Assembly (NCBI GenBank): GCA_028290405.1
Contig: JAQGJX010000102.1
Span: 1-64,000 of the forward strand
DNA: 64,000 nt
Reading direction: 5' to 3'
Source: Hyphomicrobiales bacterium
GTDB taxonomy: Bacteria > Pseudomonadota > Alphaproteobacteria > Rhizobiales > Beijerinckiaceae
Shown here one piece after another: positions 32,281 to 42,574 of the stretch. Positions within the stretch are counted from its first letter, which is position 1. Each line of letters starts with the position of its first letter. The notes under the pieces were generated by a model. The model was not told the DNA's origin. It did no database searches and saw nothing but the letters and a program-made list of their open reading frames with translations. Made by a program: the position numbers and the translations under genes.

Positions 32281-33416
32281 GGGGCGATCTCGCGGAAAGG
32301 CGCGTGGCGCCAGACGCCGTCTGAACTCATCAATTGCACGAGTATTCCCTCTCGCAGGCCGCGGTCGGCGATGCGGATGCGCTGCGCCGGAAAGGCGCGG
32401 CGGATAGCCTCGAAAATGGCGCAGCCGGCGAGCACAAGGTCCGCACGCTCGTGGCCGATGCAGCCGTTGGCCGCCCGCTCGTCATAGCTCATATTGCGCA
32501 AAAGATCCGTGGCGTCTTCAACTTCCTCGTCGGACATCCAGAGTCCGTCGACGCGGCGACGGTCGTAGCGCGCCAGCCCGAGGTGCACGCCCGCCAGCGT
32601 CGTCACCGTGCCGGACGTGCCCAGAAGGTGGAAACGCTCGCACCGCGCCTCAGTCTTCGCCTTCTCGGCGAAAGGCGCCAGGGCGGCCGACACATGGTCC
32701 ACCATACGTTCGAAGGTCTCGTCGTCCACGTCGTGCCCGCCGAACTTCTCGGCCAGCGTCACCACCCCCATGGACAGCGAGGTCCAGATGCGGATGCGGT
32801 CGCGCAGCGCGTCGGACGCGCCCGGCCCCCGCCGCGCCAGCCAGACGATTTCGGTGGAGCCGCCGCCGATGTCGAACAGCAGGATGGATTTGGCGTCCCG
32901 ATCGGCCAGCGCGGCGCAGCCGGCGGCCGCCAGATGGGCCTCGGTCTCCCGGTCGACGATCTCAAGATCGATGCCGACCTCGTCGGCGACGCGGGCGAGG
33001 AACTCCGTGCCGTTGGACGCGGCGCGGCACGCCTCGGTGGCGATCAGCCGCGAACGGGTGACGCCCCGCGCGCTCATCTTGTCGCGGCAGACTGCCAGCG
33101 CGCCCACGGTGCGGCGAATGGCGCCCTCCGCGAGGCGCCCGCTATGCCCCAGGCCTTCGCCCAGCCGAACGATGCGCGAGAAGGCGTCCACGATGCGGAA
33201 GCCCTCGTGGGAGGGCCGGGCGATCAGCAGGCGGCAATTGTTGGTGCCAAGGTCCAGCGCGGCGTAGGTTTCAGACGTGCGTCTTTGCGCCGGCGGATGG
33301 GCCGCACCAGCGACGCCATGTCCCCCATGCGACGCCCCTCCCCCCTGCGACGACCCGGCGGGAGGCGCGCCCGCCCCGGTGGCGCCGGTCCATTGGCTCG
33401 ACACGTAATACTCCAT
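32277..33416 (-). CDS. exopolyphosphatase/guanosine pentaphosphatase family (Ppx/GppA)
   Basis: ALDLGTNNCRLLIARP; LLFDIGGGSTEIVW; LGTSGTVTTLAGVHL. Confidence 0.93.
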   Translation of the reverse strand: MEYYVSSQWTGATGAGAPPAGSSQGGGASHGGHGVAGAAHPPAQRRTSETYAALDLGTNNCRLLIARPSHEGFRIVDAFSRIVRLGEGLGHSGRLAEGAIRRTVGALAVCRDKMSARGVTRSRLIATEACRAASNGTEFLARVADEVGIDLEIVDRETEAHLAAAGCAALADRDAKSILLFDIGGGSTEIVWLARRGPGASDALRDRIRIWTSLSMGVVTLAEKFGGHDVDDETFERMVDHVSAALAPFAEKAKTEARCERFHLLGTSGTVTTLAGVHLGLARYDRRRVDGLWMSDEEVEDATDLLRNMSYDERAANGCIGHERADLVLAGCAIFEAIRRAFPAQRIRIADRGLREGILVQLMSSDGVWRHAPFREIAP

Positions 33417-33704
33417 GGCGCCGCGATTCGATCATCGCAGCGCGTTTCGCTCAGATTGTAAGCACGCGCGCGCCCCGGCGCCAAGCGCGGCCGTCGGAAA
33501 GCGTCTTTAGGGGCGAACCGCCCTCCCCCACATAGGCATGCCGACGCCCCGACGAAAGGCCGAACGAAACCAGCCGGAACGCTGTCGCGGCGGTTGACAC
33601 GCCCCGCCGGAACCCATTATGAACCGCCCACCGCACGGCGCCTCCGGCTTCCCGGACACCTGCCCTGCGCCAATGACGAGCCGCTGAAAACGCAGGCTTT
33701 TCCT

Positions 33705-33778
33705 TGGGGGATAGTTCAACGGTAGAACTGCGGACTCTGACTCCGTCAATCTAGGTTCGAATCCTAGTCCCCCAGCCA
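33705..33778 (+). tRNA. tRNA-Gln (anticodon CTG)
   Basis: TGGGGGATAGTTCAACGGTAGAAC-TGCGGACTCTGACTCCGTCA-CTAGGTTCGAATCCTAG-TCCCCCAGCCA cloverleaf with CCA. Confidence 0.95.
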
Positions 33779-34208
33779 AGCGTCCACTTCAGGCCGATCT
33801 TACTTCCTCAACCCGGCCCAAGGTCTCGGGCCCGCTGGGAAGCGCCCTGGCGACCTCTCAGACTGGTTGTAATCGTCAGCGGTACCCGGCCTCACGCGCC
33901 CAGCGCTGCGGACATTCCGTGTTGCAACTTCCTCTAGGGACCCGGCGATCGGATCGAGTCCCTCGCCCATCCCGCACGTCAATCGGAGCCGTCCGCAGGT
34001 TGACGCGGTGGATCCATGCCAGGGCACATTGCGGCGCGCATGGAGCCGCGAAAACATGGGGAGCCGAGCGGTTGCTCCCAGGCGTCGGCGCTTTCGAAGT
34101 CGCACAAGCGCTTCTTTCTCTCCCTCGTCACGCGAGGGCCGAAAGCCGCCGCTTGCGTGAGCCTTCGTCAGGCACGCGGGCCAGATCACACCGCAAACAG
34201 TGACCCGC

Positions 34209-34946
34209 TCATTTGGCGGCGTGCCGCCCCTTTGTCGCAGGCACGCCGATCAGCTTTTCGTATTCCGCTTCCGCCGGGCCATAGCTCCCGGCGGCGATGT
34301 CTATCAGCATGTCGCGGTCGCGGATGGTGACGAAGCCTCGTCCGGTTTCGATGGCGCCGCATTCCCGCAGCGTCTTGAACGCGTTCGTCACGCCGGGGCG
34401 GCGCACGGCGAGCATCCAGGAAAAGAACTCGTGCACCAGCGGGATCTGGTCCCCTTCCACGCGGTCGTGCACCATCAAAAGCCAACGCGCGAGGCGCTCG
34501 TCTATGGAGAAGCCGCCATGGGAGAGCGCGGTGAAGGACAATTGCATGAGCAGGAAGTTTTCATAACGCAGCAGCAGGTCCGAGAGCTCTGCGCTCTCTC
34601 TTGTGACGCGCATGAGCAACTCGCGGTCGACGCGGTGCGCTTCGCCTGGAACCTGCACGATCGACTCCAGGGGCGACCTGCCGGTGGGGATCATGTCGGA
34701 CATGCCTTCCCAGCCAATCATCCCCACCTCGATCGGCTCTGATTGCGCGACCTTCGCCAATACGGAGATCTGTCCGCTTTCGGGGAAGTAGACGTGATCG
34801 ATGGGATAACCTGGCCTCACCAGAACGTCGCGAAGTTTCATCTCAACCAGCCTCAGGTCAGGCTTGAGCCTGTCGAAGTCGGCGGCGGGGAACTTCTGGA
34901 GGAGCTTGTTTCGCAGGGAGTTCTGAAGCATTGCGGTCAAAGTCAC
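34209..34946 (-). CDS. Crp/Fnr family regulator
   Basis: cNMP-like barrel VYFPESGQISVLAKV...EVGMIGWEGMSD and C-terminal winged helix. Confidence 0.88.
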   Translation of the reverse strand: MTLTAMLQNSLRNKLLQKFPAADFDRLKPDLRLVEMKLRDVLVRPGYPIDHVYFPESGQISVLAKVAQSEPIEVGMIGWEGMSDMIPTGRSPLESIVQVPGEAHRVDRELLMRVTRESAELSDLLLRYENFLLMQLSFTALSHGGFSIDERLARWLLMVHDRVEGDQIPLVHEFFSWMLAVRRPGVTNAFKTLRECGAIETGRGFVTIRDRDMLIDIAAGSYGPAEAEYEKLIGVPATKGRHAAK

Positions 34947-35089
34947 ATGAAGGCGGCGCGTCCTTTAACGCGCGGCGACCAATCCCAGAAGCCGGAGTCG
35001 GGTACGAATTCGTACATGGGGTGCGTCAGCGCGGCGACAAGCGCCGCTATCCGCAACGCGCAGCCTTGGGCTTGGGGGAGGCTTGAGGG

Positions 35090-35815
35090 CTAGGGTCGAG
35101 GGCCGCCCGCGCGGCGGCTGGGGGCGACGCCCACGAGCCGCTCGTATTCAGCCTCGGCGGGGCCATAGCTGCCGGACGAAAGTTCGATCAGCGCGGCGCG
35201 GTCCACGATGGTGATCTTGCCGCGGCCGACCTCGATGCAGCCGTTCGCCCTGAGGGACTTGAACGCCTCCGTCACGCCGGCTCGCCGCACGGCCAGCATC
35301 CACGAAAAGAAATCATGGACGAGCGCAATCTCGTCGGTGTCGACGCGGTCATGAACCATCAGGAGCCAGCGCGCGAGCCGTTCTTCAAGCGTGAAACTCC
35401 CGTGGGAGAGCGCCGTATAGGACAGTTGCAACAGCATGAAGTTCTCATACCGCAGCACGAGATCGCTCAGTTCAGCGCTCGCCCGAACCGCCGCCATGAA
35501 CGTCTCGCGTTCAATCCGATGCGCGTGGCCTGCGATCTGGCACATGGTGTCGAGAGGCGTGCGCTCGGCGGGCGCCATGTCGGACATGCCCTCGCGCCCG
35601 ACCATCCCGACCTCGATCGGCTCCGAACCCGCGACTTTGACCAATACTGAAAGCTGGCCGTCCTCAGGAAAGTAGATGTGGGTTACGGGGCGGTTCGCCT
35701 GCACGACATAATCCCGCACCTGCAAGGGCGCAGGTTGAAGGCTGTCCTTGACCCGCGCGAAGTCCTGCGCCGTCATTTGCCGGAGGAGAATGTTCTTCAA
35801 TGACGATTGCGACAT
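35090..35815 (-). CDS. Crp/Fnr family regulator (paralogue)
   Basis: MSQSSLKNILLRQM...EVGMVGREGMSD; strongly similar along its length to 34209-34946 product. Confidence 0.88.
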   Translation of the reverse strand: MSQSSLKNILLRQMTAQDFARVKDSLQPAPLQVRDYVVQANRPVTHIYFPEDGQLSVLVKVAGSEPIEVGMVGREGMSDMAPAERTPLDTMCQIAGHAHRIERETFMAAVRASAELSDLVLRYENFMLLQLSYTALSHGSFTLEERLARWLLMVHDRVDTDEIALVHDFFSWMLAVRRAGVTEAFKSLRANGCIEVGRGKITIVDRAALIELSSGSYGPAEAEYERLVGVAPSRRAGGPRP

Positions 35816-36000
35816 CACGCACCGTTGGTTTCTCGGCGCTCGCGGCCGGTACGCCGCACAAGCCCCGAATCGAAAACCCATGACCGACAATATAGGTTTC
35901 AAGCGGGCGATTGCGCGTTCCGCGACGAAAGTGCGCTACCGAACAATCTATGGCCGCTTTTTGCGCGCCCTATTTGACTCAACTTGCAGATGGGACGGCC

Positions 36001-36276
36001 ATGTTCACGTATTACATGCACACGCGGCGTGAGGGCGAGATCATTCACGTGGACGAGGACGGTTATCGCCGCTCGGCTCTTGAGAGCATGCGCGCTGAAG
36101 CCTTTCATGGCGCGCGCTCGTTGATGGCGCATAGCATCACGAAGGGCCGCGCGCCCGAACTTCAAAACTCATTCGAAATCACGGATGAACTTGGCGCGCT
36201 ACTCCTGACAGTGCGTTTCGCCGACACGCTTGACGGCAGCATGCCGCCATTGGAGCGGAGACTCTCCTGGGACTAA
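36001..36276 (+). CDS. small hypothetical protein, DUF6894-like
   Basis: MFTYYMHTRREGEIIHVDEDGYRRSALESMRAEAFHGARSLMAHSI. Confidence 0.55.
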   Translation: MFTYYMHTRREGEIIHVDEDGYRRSALESMRAEAFHGARSLMAHSITKGRAPELQNSFEITDELGALLLTVRFADTLDGSMPPLERRLSWD

Positions 36277-36373
36277 GCAGTTCGCGCACGCGAAATGTCG
36301 CGCCCACATCGGGAACGCGGGCGCGATCCGGCGATTGGGTCGAAGCGCAATCGCGCCTGCCCAGGAGGACGCC

Positions 36374-36772
36374 GTGACCGAAGATACGATGGGACATCGA
36401 ACCGGGCCCGCCGCAAACCTCAGCGCCCCGCCCGAGGTACGGCCCGGCAGCGCCCATTCCGCGCCGTTCGGGACAATCGCGGATGTCGCGGGCGCCCAGG
36501 GACGCACGTCCGGCGCATCGCCGGGGCGCCCGTCCGCCAACCGCAGGGCCTCGCCCCCGCTCCCGCCCGTTATCCGCTCCAGAGGGCCAGAGCCCGCCCG
36601 CAGCCCCGGCGTCGCCGCGTTGCTGGCGACGGGCCTGGTCGGCGGCTATCTCATCGGGGCGATGATCAGCGCGCGACTCACGGCGAGCGCGCAGCATGCC
36701 GGAAATTTGCGGCCGCGCCGCCGGAGCGGCGTCGAAGACACCTACAGCGGCACCCGTCCTGACTACAGCTGA
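36374..36772 (+). CDS. hypothetical protein with one TM segment
   Basis: GTG start VTEDTMGHRTGP; TM GVAALLATGLVGGYLIGAMI; weak support. Confidence 0.35.
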   Translation: MTEDTMGHRTGPAANLSAPPEVRPGSAHSAPFGTIADVAGAQGRTSGASPGRPSANRRASPPLPPVIRSRGPEPARSPGVAALLATGLVGGYLIGAMISARLTASAQHAGNLRPRRRSGVEDTYSGTRPDYS

Positions 36773-36794
36773 TCGCCGTCGCCACGCGCGGCGT

Positions 36795-38258
36795 TCACCT
36801 GCGTGCGATCGCGAGGGCTAAGTCCGACCTCAGCGTGCAGGGAAAGCGCAGCAGGTCGCCCGGCGCGCTCGTCGAATCGAACTCCGCGACCGCTCGTCCG
36901 TCGCGGGTGTCCCACGCCACGACGCGGTAGGCGCCGGGCGCGAGTCCCGGCACGCCAACGATAAGATGAACCGGAGCGGACGCGGCGTCGCAGCGCCCGT
37001 CATGCGTCATGGCGTCCGTTCTCAAGAGCCAGACCACCGCTTGCGTCTCGCTGCCGCATCCAAAAGAAGCGACATCGCCGCAGGAGGCCTCGACCCGGCC
37101 GTTGAGGCAAGCGCGAGCGAACCCGCCCCAGTCGATCAGCGGCAGAAAATCCGCGAGCGCCCGCTGCGCCTTGCGCATGCCAGGCGTCAGCACGTGCGGG
37201 TGTCGATTGGGCCATCGCATGCCGCCGCCCGCCCCCCCTGAGGCGACGTGCGCCCATTGCATGTGCCGGAAGTATTCGTCGTCGAAGGTTTCCGGCAGCG
37301 TCTTGCGATGATCCTTGAACGTGTGGATCGGGCCATGCTCGCTATCGAGAAAGGGCCGTCCATCTTGGATTTCCGCAATTGCGCGCTGGACGATGCGCCC
37401 CATGGCCAGAGCGGGAGCGACCGTGTCGCGCGGATCGTCGATCGTGCCATGCTCGTAGATGTGCAGGCTGGCGAAATCCAGGTCAGGGTGGCGGAAGATG
37501 GGCTCTTCGAGGCGCATCTGCGGGTTCAGCGTCAGCTCAGGCCCGAACAGCGAAACGGTTTGCGGATGGGAGCGCCCATACAGGCGCATTTCAAGGGATC
37601 GCACATGTTGGCTCAAGTCATGGATGAAGTCGTCGAAGCCCGCCGCGCTGCCCTCCGCCTGCGCGGGATGGATCTCGTTCCACAAATCCCATGCGAACAA
37701 CGCGCCGCTTGCGCCCCAGCGCTCCACGGCGAACGTCAACCGCCCCTTGATGGCCGCGCGCGCGTCGGCGCACAGGAGCATGCGGGAGGGATGCGCAAGC
37801 GGGCCGCCATGGAGGCTGTTGTAAGGGTGCCGCCGCCAATGCAGCCATGTCCAGAAGGTGTCGAACGGGGTGAGCAGGATGCGGACGCCGACCTGCTCGC
37901 ATAGCGCGAAGAGGTCGTCCCACAATTGCACCATGGCGGGCACGAAGGCGCCGACCGGCCGCTCGATATAACGATGGCGCACCTGCGCATATTCGAGCAT
38001 CAACCGAATGCATGTGACGCCATGATCCCTGAGGCTCACGAGGCGATTGCGCACAGCGGGCAAGTCGCGGCGACGGAAAAGTCCCTCGAGCTCCGTCCAG
38101 CTGATCGCGTCGTTGTGCCCGATCGGCGTCCACGCGGCGCCGCTGGCCGTGACGAAGTACGGCGCGCCACGCGCGACTTCAATCCAATCAAGCTCGGGGT
38201 TCGCAGGGTTTGGGCGGGCGGCGGCGAATGGTGGAAACGCCGTGTCGTCTACATACAT
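36795..38258 (-). CDS. GH5-like glycoside hydrolase
   Basis: TIM-barrel landmarks LFAWDLWNEIHP (acid/base E) and GRPFLDSEHGPIH (nucleophile E). Confidence 0.7.
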   Translation of the reverse strand: MYVDDTAFPPFAAARPNPANPELDWIEVARGAPYFVTASGAAWTPIGHNDAISWTELEGLFRRRDLPAVRNRLVSLRDHGVTCIRLMLEYAQVRHRYIERPVGAFVPAMVQLWDDLFALCEQVGVRILLTPFDTFWTWLHWRRHPYNSLHGGPLAHPSRMLLCADARAAIKGRLTFAVERWGASGALFAWDLWNEIHPAQAEGSAAGFDDFIHDLSQHVRSLEMRLYGRSHPQTVSLFGPELTLNPQMRLEEPIFRHPDLDFASLHIYEHGTIDDPRDTVAPALAMGRIVQRAIAEIQDGRPFLDSEHGPIHTFKDHRKTLPETFDDEYFRHMQWAHVASGGAGGGMRWPNRHPHVLTPGMRKAQRALADFLPLIDWGGFARACLNGRVEASCGDVASFGCGSETQAVVWLLRTDAMTHDGRCDAASAPVHLIVGVPGLAPGAYRVVAWDTRDGRAVAEFDSTSAPGDLLRFPCTLRSDLALAIARR

Positions 38259-38383
38259 GAATTCGCCAACTCCTCGCTATTTGGCCTCGGGCCGCATAGA
38301 GCAATGCGTCGGCCCCGTGGACCGCGGCGGCGACCTAAGCGTGTCAGGAAAGGCGGAAGGACCGATGCAGCGCCGAGCGCGGC

Positions 38384-38659
38384 CTAATGCCGGTTAGCCT
38401 GGTCGCCGCCTCTGGCGATTGCGACGCTGGCCTCCACGGCCTCGCTGGACTGGGCCTTTTCGGCGGCCGCCAACAGCAGCTCGCCGAGTTCTCTGGCGTT
38501 TTCCGGCGAGAGCGCGACGGCGGTTCGCAGAGAGGGCTCAGTGTCGCCACCCGTCTCGAGGAACGCGACGCGAATGATCCGTCCCGCCGTGATGACGAAG
38601 CGATTGGCGAGCACCGCGGGACCGGACAATGCGACTTTGATTTCGGGGTTCTCGATCAT
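38384..38659 (-). CDS. small hypothetical protein
   Basis: 91 aa, coherent composition. Confidence 0.5.
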   Translation of the reverse strand: MIENPEIKVALSGPAVLANRFVITAGRIIRVAFLETGGDTEPSLRTAVALSPENARELGELLLAAAEKAQSSEAVEASVAIARGGDQANRH

Positions 38660-38791
38660 GGGAAACCAAACGGCGCTTGCGCCCGCGCGTTCCCGCCAAT
38701 GCTGGCGAAATCTTGCAGAGCGCAGTTGCGCAGGCGCGCCAGCGGGGGCGCAACTGAGCCGAACTCAGCGCGCCCCCTGCCCGGCCGCGAG

Positions 38792-39898
38792 TCACACCAG
38801 CAGCAAGCCATCCCAGTAGGAATGGGACGTGGTTACGCCAACGGCGTCGTCGAGGTGTCCGGTCCACCCCGTCGGCCCGCGATATTCGGCGTATTGGCAC
38901 GACGTCAGGTCGGCGTTGGCGACCGAGACGTTCGAGACGGCGCCATACGCGTCGATGAACCGCCCGCCGGAATGGTCTACCTCAACCGTTGGATTCAGAA
39001 CGTCAAGCACGCTGGACGCGCTGGTGGTGTGCGTCCCAATCGTGGCGACGAAGTTCGTCAGGGCAGCGCTTTCGATGAACGTATCGTCGACTGAATACAG
39101 GTTGGCTTCGCCGCTGATGTTGATGTTGCTGCAGGCGAGCCACCCGGTCGTGGGATCGGCGTAGACATTGTTTGTCGAGCGCACCTCGACTCCGTTTTCG
39201 AGACCAAGATTGAATGTCCCCCGGTCGCCCGCGTTGTTGTGCGCGATGATGTTCCCTGTAAGGTTCATGTGGCCAGCGTGGACTTGGCCGACGATGCCGG
39301 TTTCGCCGTTACCCTCGAACGTCCCGCCCGACACGTCGGCGTCGCCCATCTTGAAGTTGAGCCCCTGCTTGTCGTTATCGAGACATTGCACATTGCGGAT
39401 CGTGTACAGCGTCGCGGCTGCGTCCTCGGACACCTGAATGCCGTCGCCCGCGCCGAGCCGAAGGGTGCTGTTCTTGCAGATGGACCCGTCCACCAGCGTC
39501 AGCGCAGCGCCCCAGTCGGCGACGATGCCCGTGCCGTTGCCGTCGTAAACGCCGCCATGAACGCTCGCCGTCCCGCCATCGGTCACGTACACGCCGATCC
39601 TGGCGTGCGATACGTCGATGGAGTCGATCGTGACCCCGGCGGCCTGCACGATCACCCCATGGCGCACGCCGCCGCCGTCAATCAGCGGATCCGCGCCCTC
39701 GCCGTATGATGACACCGTGACGTTCGGTTGCCGAATCCAGAGCGACTCGTTCCACTGCTGGCCAGCATGCAGAAACAACTGTGCGCCGTCGGCGAGCGCG
39801 TTCTTGGCGGCGGCCAGGCTAGCCAGCGCTGCGTCAGGCGAGCCGCCGGAGTTTTCATCGCTCCCGTTCAGCGCGTCAACGTAAATCATTTGCGTCAT
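38792..39898 (-). CDS. right-handed parallel beta-helix protein (pectate-lyase-like fold)
   Basis: IYVDALNGSDENSGGSPDAALASLAAAKNAL then repetitive beta-rungs (GGVYDGNGTGIVADWG, GGTFEGNGETGIVGQ). Confidence 0.8.
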   Translation of the reverse strand: MTQMIYVDALNGSDENSGGSPDAALASLAAAKNALADGAQLFLHAGQQWNESLWIRQPNVTVSSYGEGADPLIDGGGVRHGVIVQAAGVTIDSIDVSHARIGVYVTDGGTASVHGGVYDGNGTGIVADWGAALTLVDGSICKNSTLRLGAGDGIQVSEDAAATLYTIRNVQCLDNDKQGLNFKMGDADVSGGTFEGNGETGIVGQVHAGHMNLTGNIIAHNNAGDRGTFNLGLENGVEVRSTNNVYADPTTGWLACSNINISGEANLYSVDDTFIESAALTNFVATIGTHTTSASSVLDVLNPTVEVDHSGGRFIDAYGAVSNVSVANADLTSCQYAEYRGPTGWTGHLDDAVGVTTSHSYWDGLLLV

Positions 39899-40089
39899 CC
39901 ACTCTTTCCTTCCGCTTGCTCGACTCGCCAGCGAGCCGGATCACCAGGCAGCCCCATGAAGGGCCGCCAAGCGGGAAGAACTTGTGGCGATGCGTGACGA
40001 TTTCTTGGCCGTTCAAGGCCATTTCATGAACGCAGACGGAGCAGGAACAGCGCCAGGACGTGGGCGTCGTCGAGGGGCGAGGAACGCGT

Positions 40090-41922
40090 TCAAGATTGCG
40101 CATGCCTCAGTACGCCGGTCTCCAAATGATGCAGCAACCTCGGCGCGCCCTCCTGCATCGTCGCTTCCGCGCCGGTACGGCTCGCCAGTTGTACGAAAGT
40201 GTCTACGCCGACCGGGGGGCTGAACAGGAAGCCTTGCCCGCGCGTGCATCCCATTTCCATCAGAAGACGCCGTTCCGCCTCCGTCTCGATTCCCTCGGCC
40301 ACAAGGTCGAACTTCAGTTCGGCCGCGATCTTAATGAGTCCATCCACGACGATGCGTTTCGTTGCGCTGGCGGTCAGCTCGCGCACGAGGCTTCTGTCGA
40401 TCTTGATCTCGCTGACGGGAAACGCCTCGAGCAGCCGCAGCGTCGAGTAGCCGGCGCCGAAGTTATCGATGGCGATGCCGATGCCCAAATCCCGCAGATG
40501 GCGGAAGGTCATGAGCATCTCGTCGGACTCGTCGGTCATCATGCGTTCGGACAGCTCGAGCTTCAACCATGACGGGTCGACCCTGCTGGCCGAGAGAACG
40601 CCCTCCACGTAGCTCACGAAATCGCGGCGCGTGAACTCCACGTCGGAAACGTTGAACGCGAATTGCAGCGGGCGCGTTTTGCCGGCGTTCACCCGGCGGG
40701 CGAATTCGGCGATGGACCTCAACCCGCGGCGGCCGATATCGAGAATGATGCCGGTGTTTTCGGCGTGAGACACGAAGCGCTGCGGTTCCTGCAATCCCAG
40801 CACGCCATGGGACCAACGCAGCAGCGCCTCCGCGCCGATCACCTCTCCGCCTTCAAGCAGGACCTGCGGTTGGAAGTGGTAGAGGAAGTCGCCATTGGCG
40901 ACCGCTTCCTGAAGCTCGTTCGTCAGCCGCAGGCGCTCGTCGGCTGACCGCGCGCCATGGACGTCGAAGCCCCGGCTTTCGCGAAGGCGCGTGGACTTGG
41001 ATTGCTCCAGCGCAGTGGCGGCGTTGCGCACGAGGGCGACCGGATTGGATCCCACCTCTCCCGTCACATAACCAATGGCGAAGCGCGGGCGAATGCTCGC
41101 GCCAGGAAGGGTGTAACGCTCCTCGAGCACTTCCACGACGTATGCAAGCTGGTCGCGCACATCGACGCCGGTTCCAGCCGTAAACGCGATGGCGAATTTA
41201 TCGCCCTCCAGCCGCGCGGCGATGTCCGCGCCCAGCATGGTCATGCGTTGCGCAATTTGCACCAAAAGCGCGTCGCCGATGTCGAAGCCGTAACCGGAGT
41301 TGACGTCCTTGAACTGGGCGACGTCGACGTTGACCACGAGAACCGGATGCACGGCGTTGATCTTGCCCAGCGCATCCACGAAGGACGAGGCGTTGAGGCT
41401 GGACGTGAGCCGGTCCAGGTGCGCGTTCCCGGGGCTTTTCGCGACGCACTGGCGCGCTGTGACGTCGCGCATGAAGCCGACGAAATGCGTCACGTCTCCC
41501 CCGTTGCCACGGATGGGCATCAGCCGCAGTTCGTTCCAAAAGGCCGTCCCGTCCTTTTTATAATTACGCAGCGTCACCTTGGCGGAGGCGCCGCTTGCGA
41601 TCGCGGCGCGCATCTGTTCGACCTGCGGCTGCAGCCGTTCGTCACCCTGAAGATAGCGGCAGTTTTTGCCTACAATGTCTGCGCTTTTATAGCCGGTGAT
41701 CGCCTCGAAGGCTGCGTTGACATAGATGATTGGCATATCGTCCAGGCGGCAATCGGCCACCAGCACGCCTTCGCTGGTGTTCTCGCCAAGGCTGGAGAAC
41801 GGATTCTCACGCGTGGCCGCCGCCGCCCCTGACGCCCTTGTGCGAAGGCCAGCTAGATTGCCAAGGTTCCGGCTCCAGTTTTCGATTATTCCCATGGCGT
41901 TAGGACTCCAGCGATTGGCCAA
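40090..41922 (-). CDS. LOV/PAS-GGDEF-EAL protein
   Basis: LOV signature GKNCRYLQGD and NYKKDGTAFWNELRLMPIRG; degenerate GGDEF (EGDKF); EALLRW and DNFGAGYSTL. Confidence 0.9.
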   Translation of the reverse strand: MANRWSPNAMGIIENWSRNLGNLAGLRTRASGAAAATRENPFSSLGENTSEGVLVADCRLDDMPIIYVNAAFEAITGYKSADIVGKNCRYLQGDERLQPQVEQMRAAIASGASAKVTLRNYKKDGTAFWNELRLMPIRGNGGDVTHFVGFMRDVTARQCVAKSPGNAHLDRLTSSLNASSFVDALGKINAVHPVLVVNVDVAQFKDVNSGYGFDIGDALLVQIAQRMTMLGADIAARLEGDKFAIAFTAGTGVDVRDQLAYVVEVLEERYTLPGASIRPRFAIGYVTGEVGSNPVALVRNAATALEQSKSTRLRESRGFDVHGARSADERLRLTNELQEAVANGDFLYHFQPQVLLEGGEVIGAEALLRWSHGVLGLQEPQRFVSHAENTGIILDIGRRGLRSIAEFARRVNAGKTRPLQFAFNVSDVEFTRRDFVSYVEGVLSASRVDPSWLKLELSERMMTDESDEMLMTFRHLRDLGIGIAIDNFGAGYSTLRLLEAFPVSEIKIDRSLVRELTASATKRIVVDGLIKIAAELKFDLVAEGIETEAERRLLMEMGCTRGQGFLFSPPVGVDTFVQLASRTGAEATMQEGAPRLLHHLETGVLRHAQS

Positions 41923-42097
41923 GGCCTAACACCGTCTGCTTGTGGCCGCGTGAACCGGAACGCTAAAACGCCATGTGGATCGTCAGCCTGTCTTTAACCT
42001 TCGGGCAGCGGTCAAGAGCGCGTGGGGGGAATGGCCCACCGCAAGGTCTTGCCCGTTCGTTAGCGCCCCGAAACACCACGGGCGCAGTCTAGTATGA

Positions 42098-42496
42098 TCA
42101 GATACGGTTCTGCTTTTTTTCAACCAAGGCGGCTCTCAGTTGGCGCACGATGGCGCGCAGCTTGACGTTCTCCTCGCCAAGCCTGCGGCATTCGACGAGG
42201 AGATCCTCGGTTCCCGCGCCGCCTGCCATCAGCGCCGGGTCAGTCTGGGTCGCCGACAGCATGAGACCCAATTCGGAATGGTTGCGCCACGCGACGCGCG
42301 CCCAATAGGTCTTCCCCCTTTGGGGTATGTTCAACTGAAATTCGTCCGGCAAGTCGATGACGGAATCCAGCGTGACCTTGGCTCCGGACGCGGAGATGTT
42401 TCGCACCATGCAATCGACGGTCGAAGACCCGTTGTTGAAGATGATGCGGGCGCCAAGCAGCGACCTTGATCTCACGGCACGTTCCGGATTGTCCAT
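42098..42496 (-). CDS. PilZ domain protein
   Basis: RSRSLLGARIIF...VRNISASGAKV, RxxxR- and NxSxxG-like c-di-GMP motif. Confidence 0.8.
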   Translation of the reverse strand: MDNPERAVRSRSLLGARIIFNNGSSTVDCMVRNISASGAKVTLDSVIDLPDEFQLNIPQRGKTYWARVAWRNHSELGLMLSATQTDPALMAGGAGTEDLLVECRRLGEENVKLRAIVRQLRAALVEKKQNRI

Positions 42497-42574
42497 GGTG
42501 GAAAACCTTTACAGCCCCCGCGCTCTTACCTGCGTCACGCCTGGCTGAAGCTCTATCAGCCAGGCGCGCCGCCC

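Noticed and set aside
33507-33779. 90-aa minus ORF MAGGLGFEPRLTESESAVLPLNYPPRK...
   Set aside because: It is the antisense translation of the tRNA-Gln gene, a well-known spurious annotation
33919-34203. possible small CDS on either strand between tRNA-Gln and the first Crp gene
   Set aside because: Arg/Pro/Gly-rich translations, no ribosome-binding site or motif; region treated as non-coding
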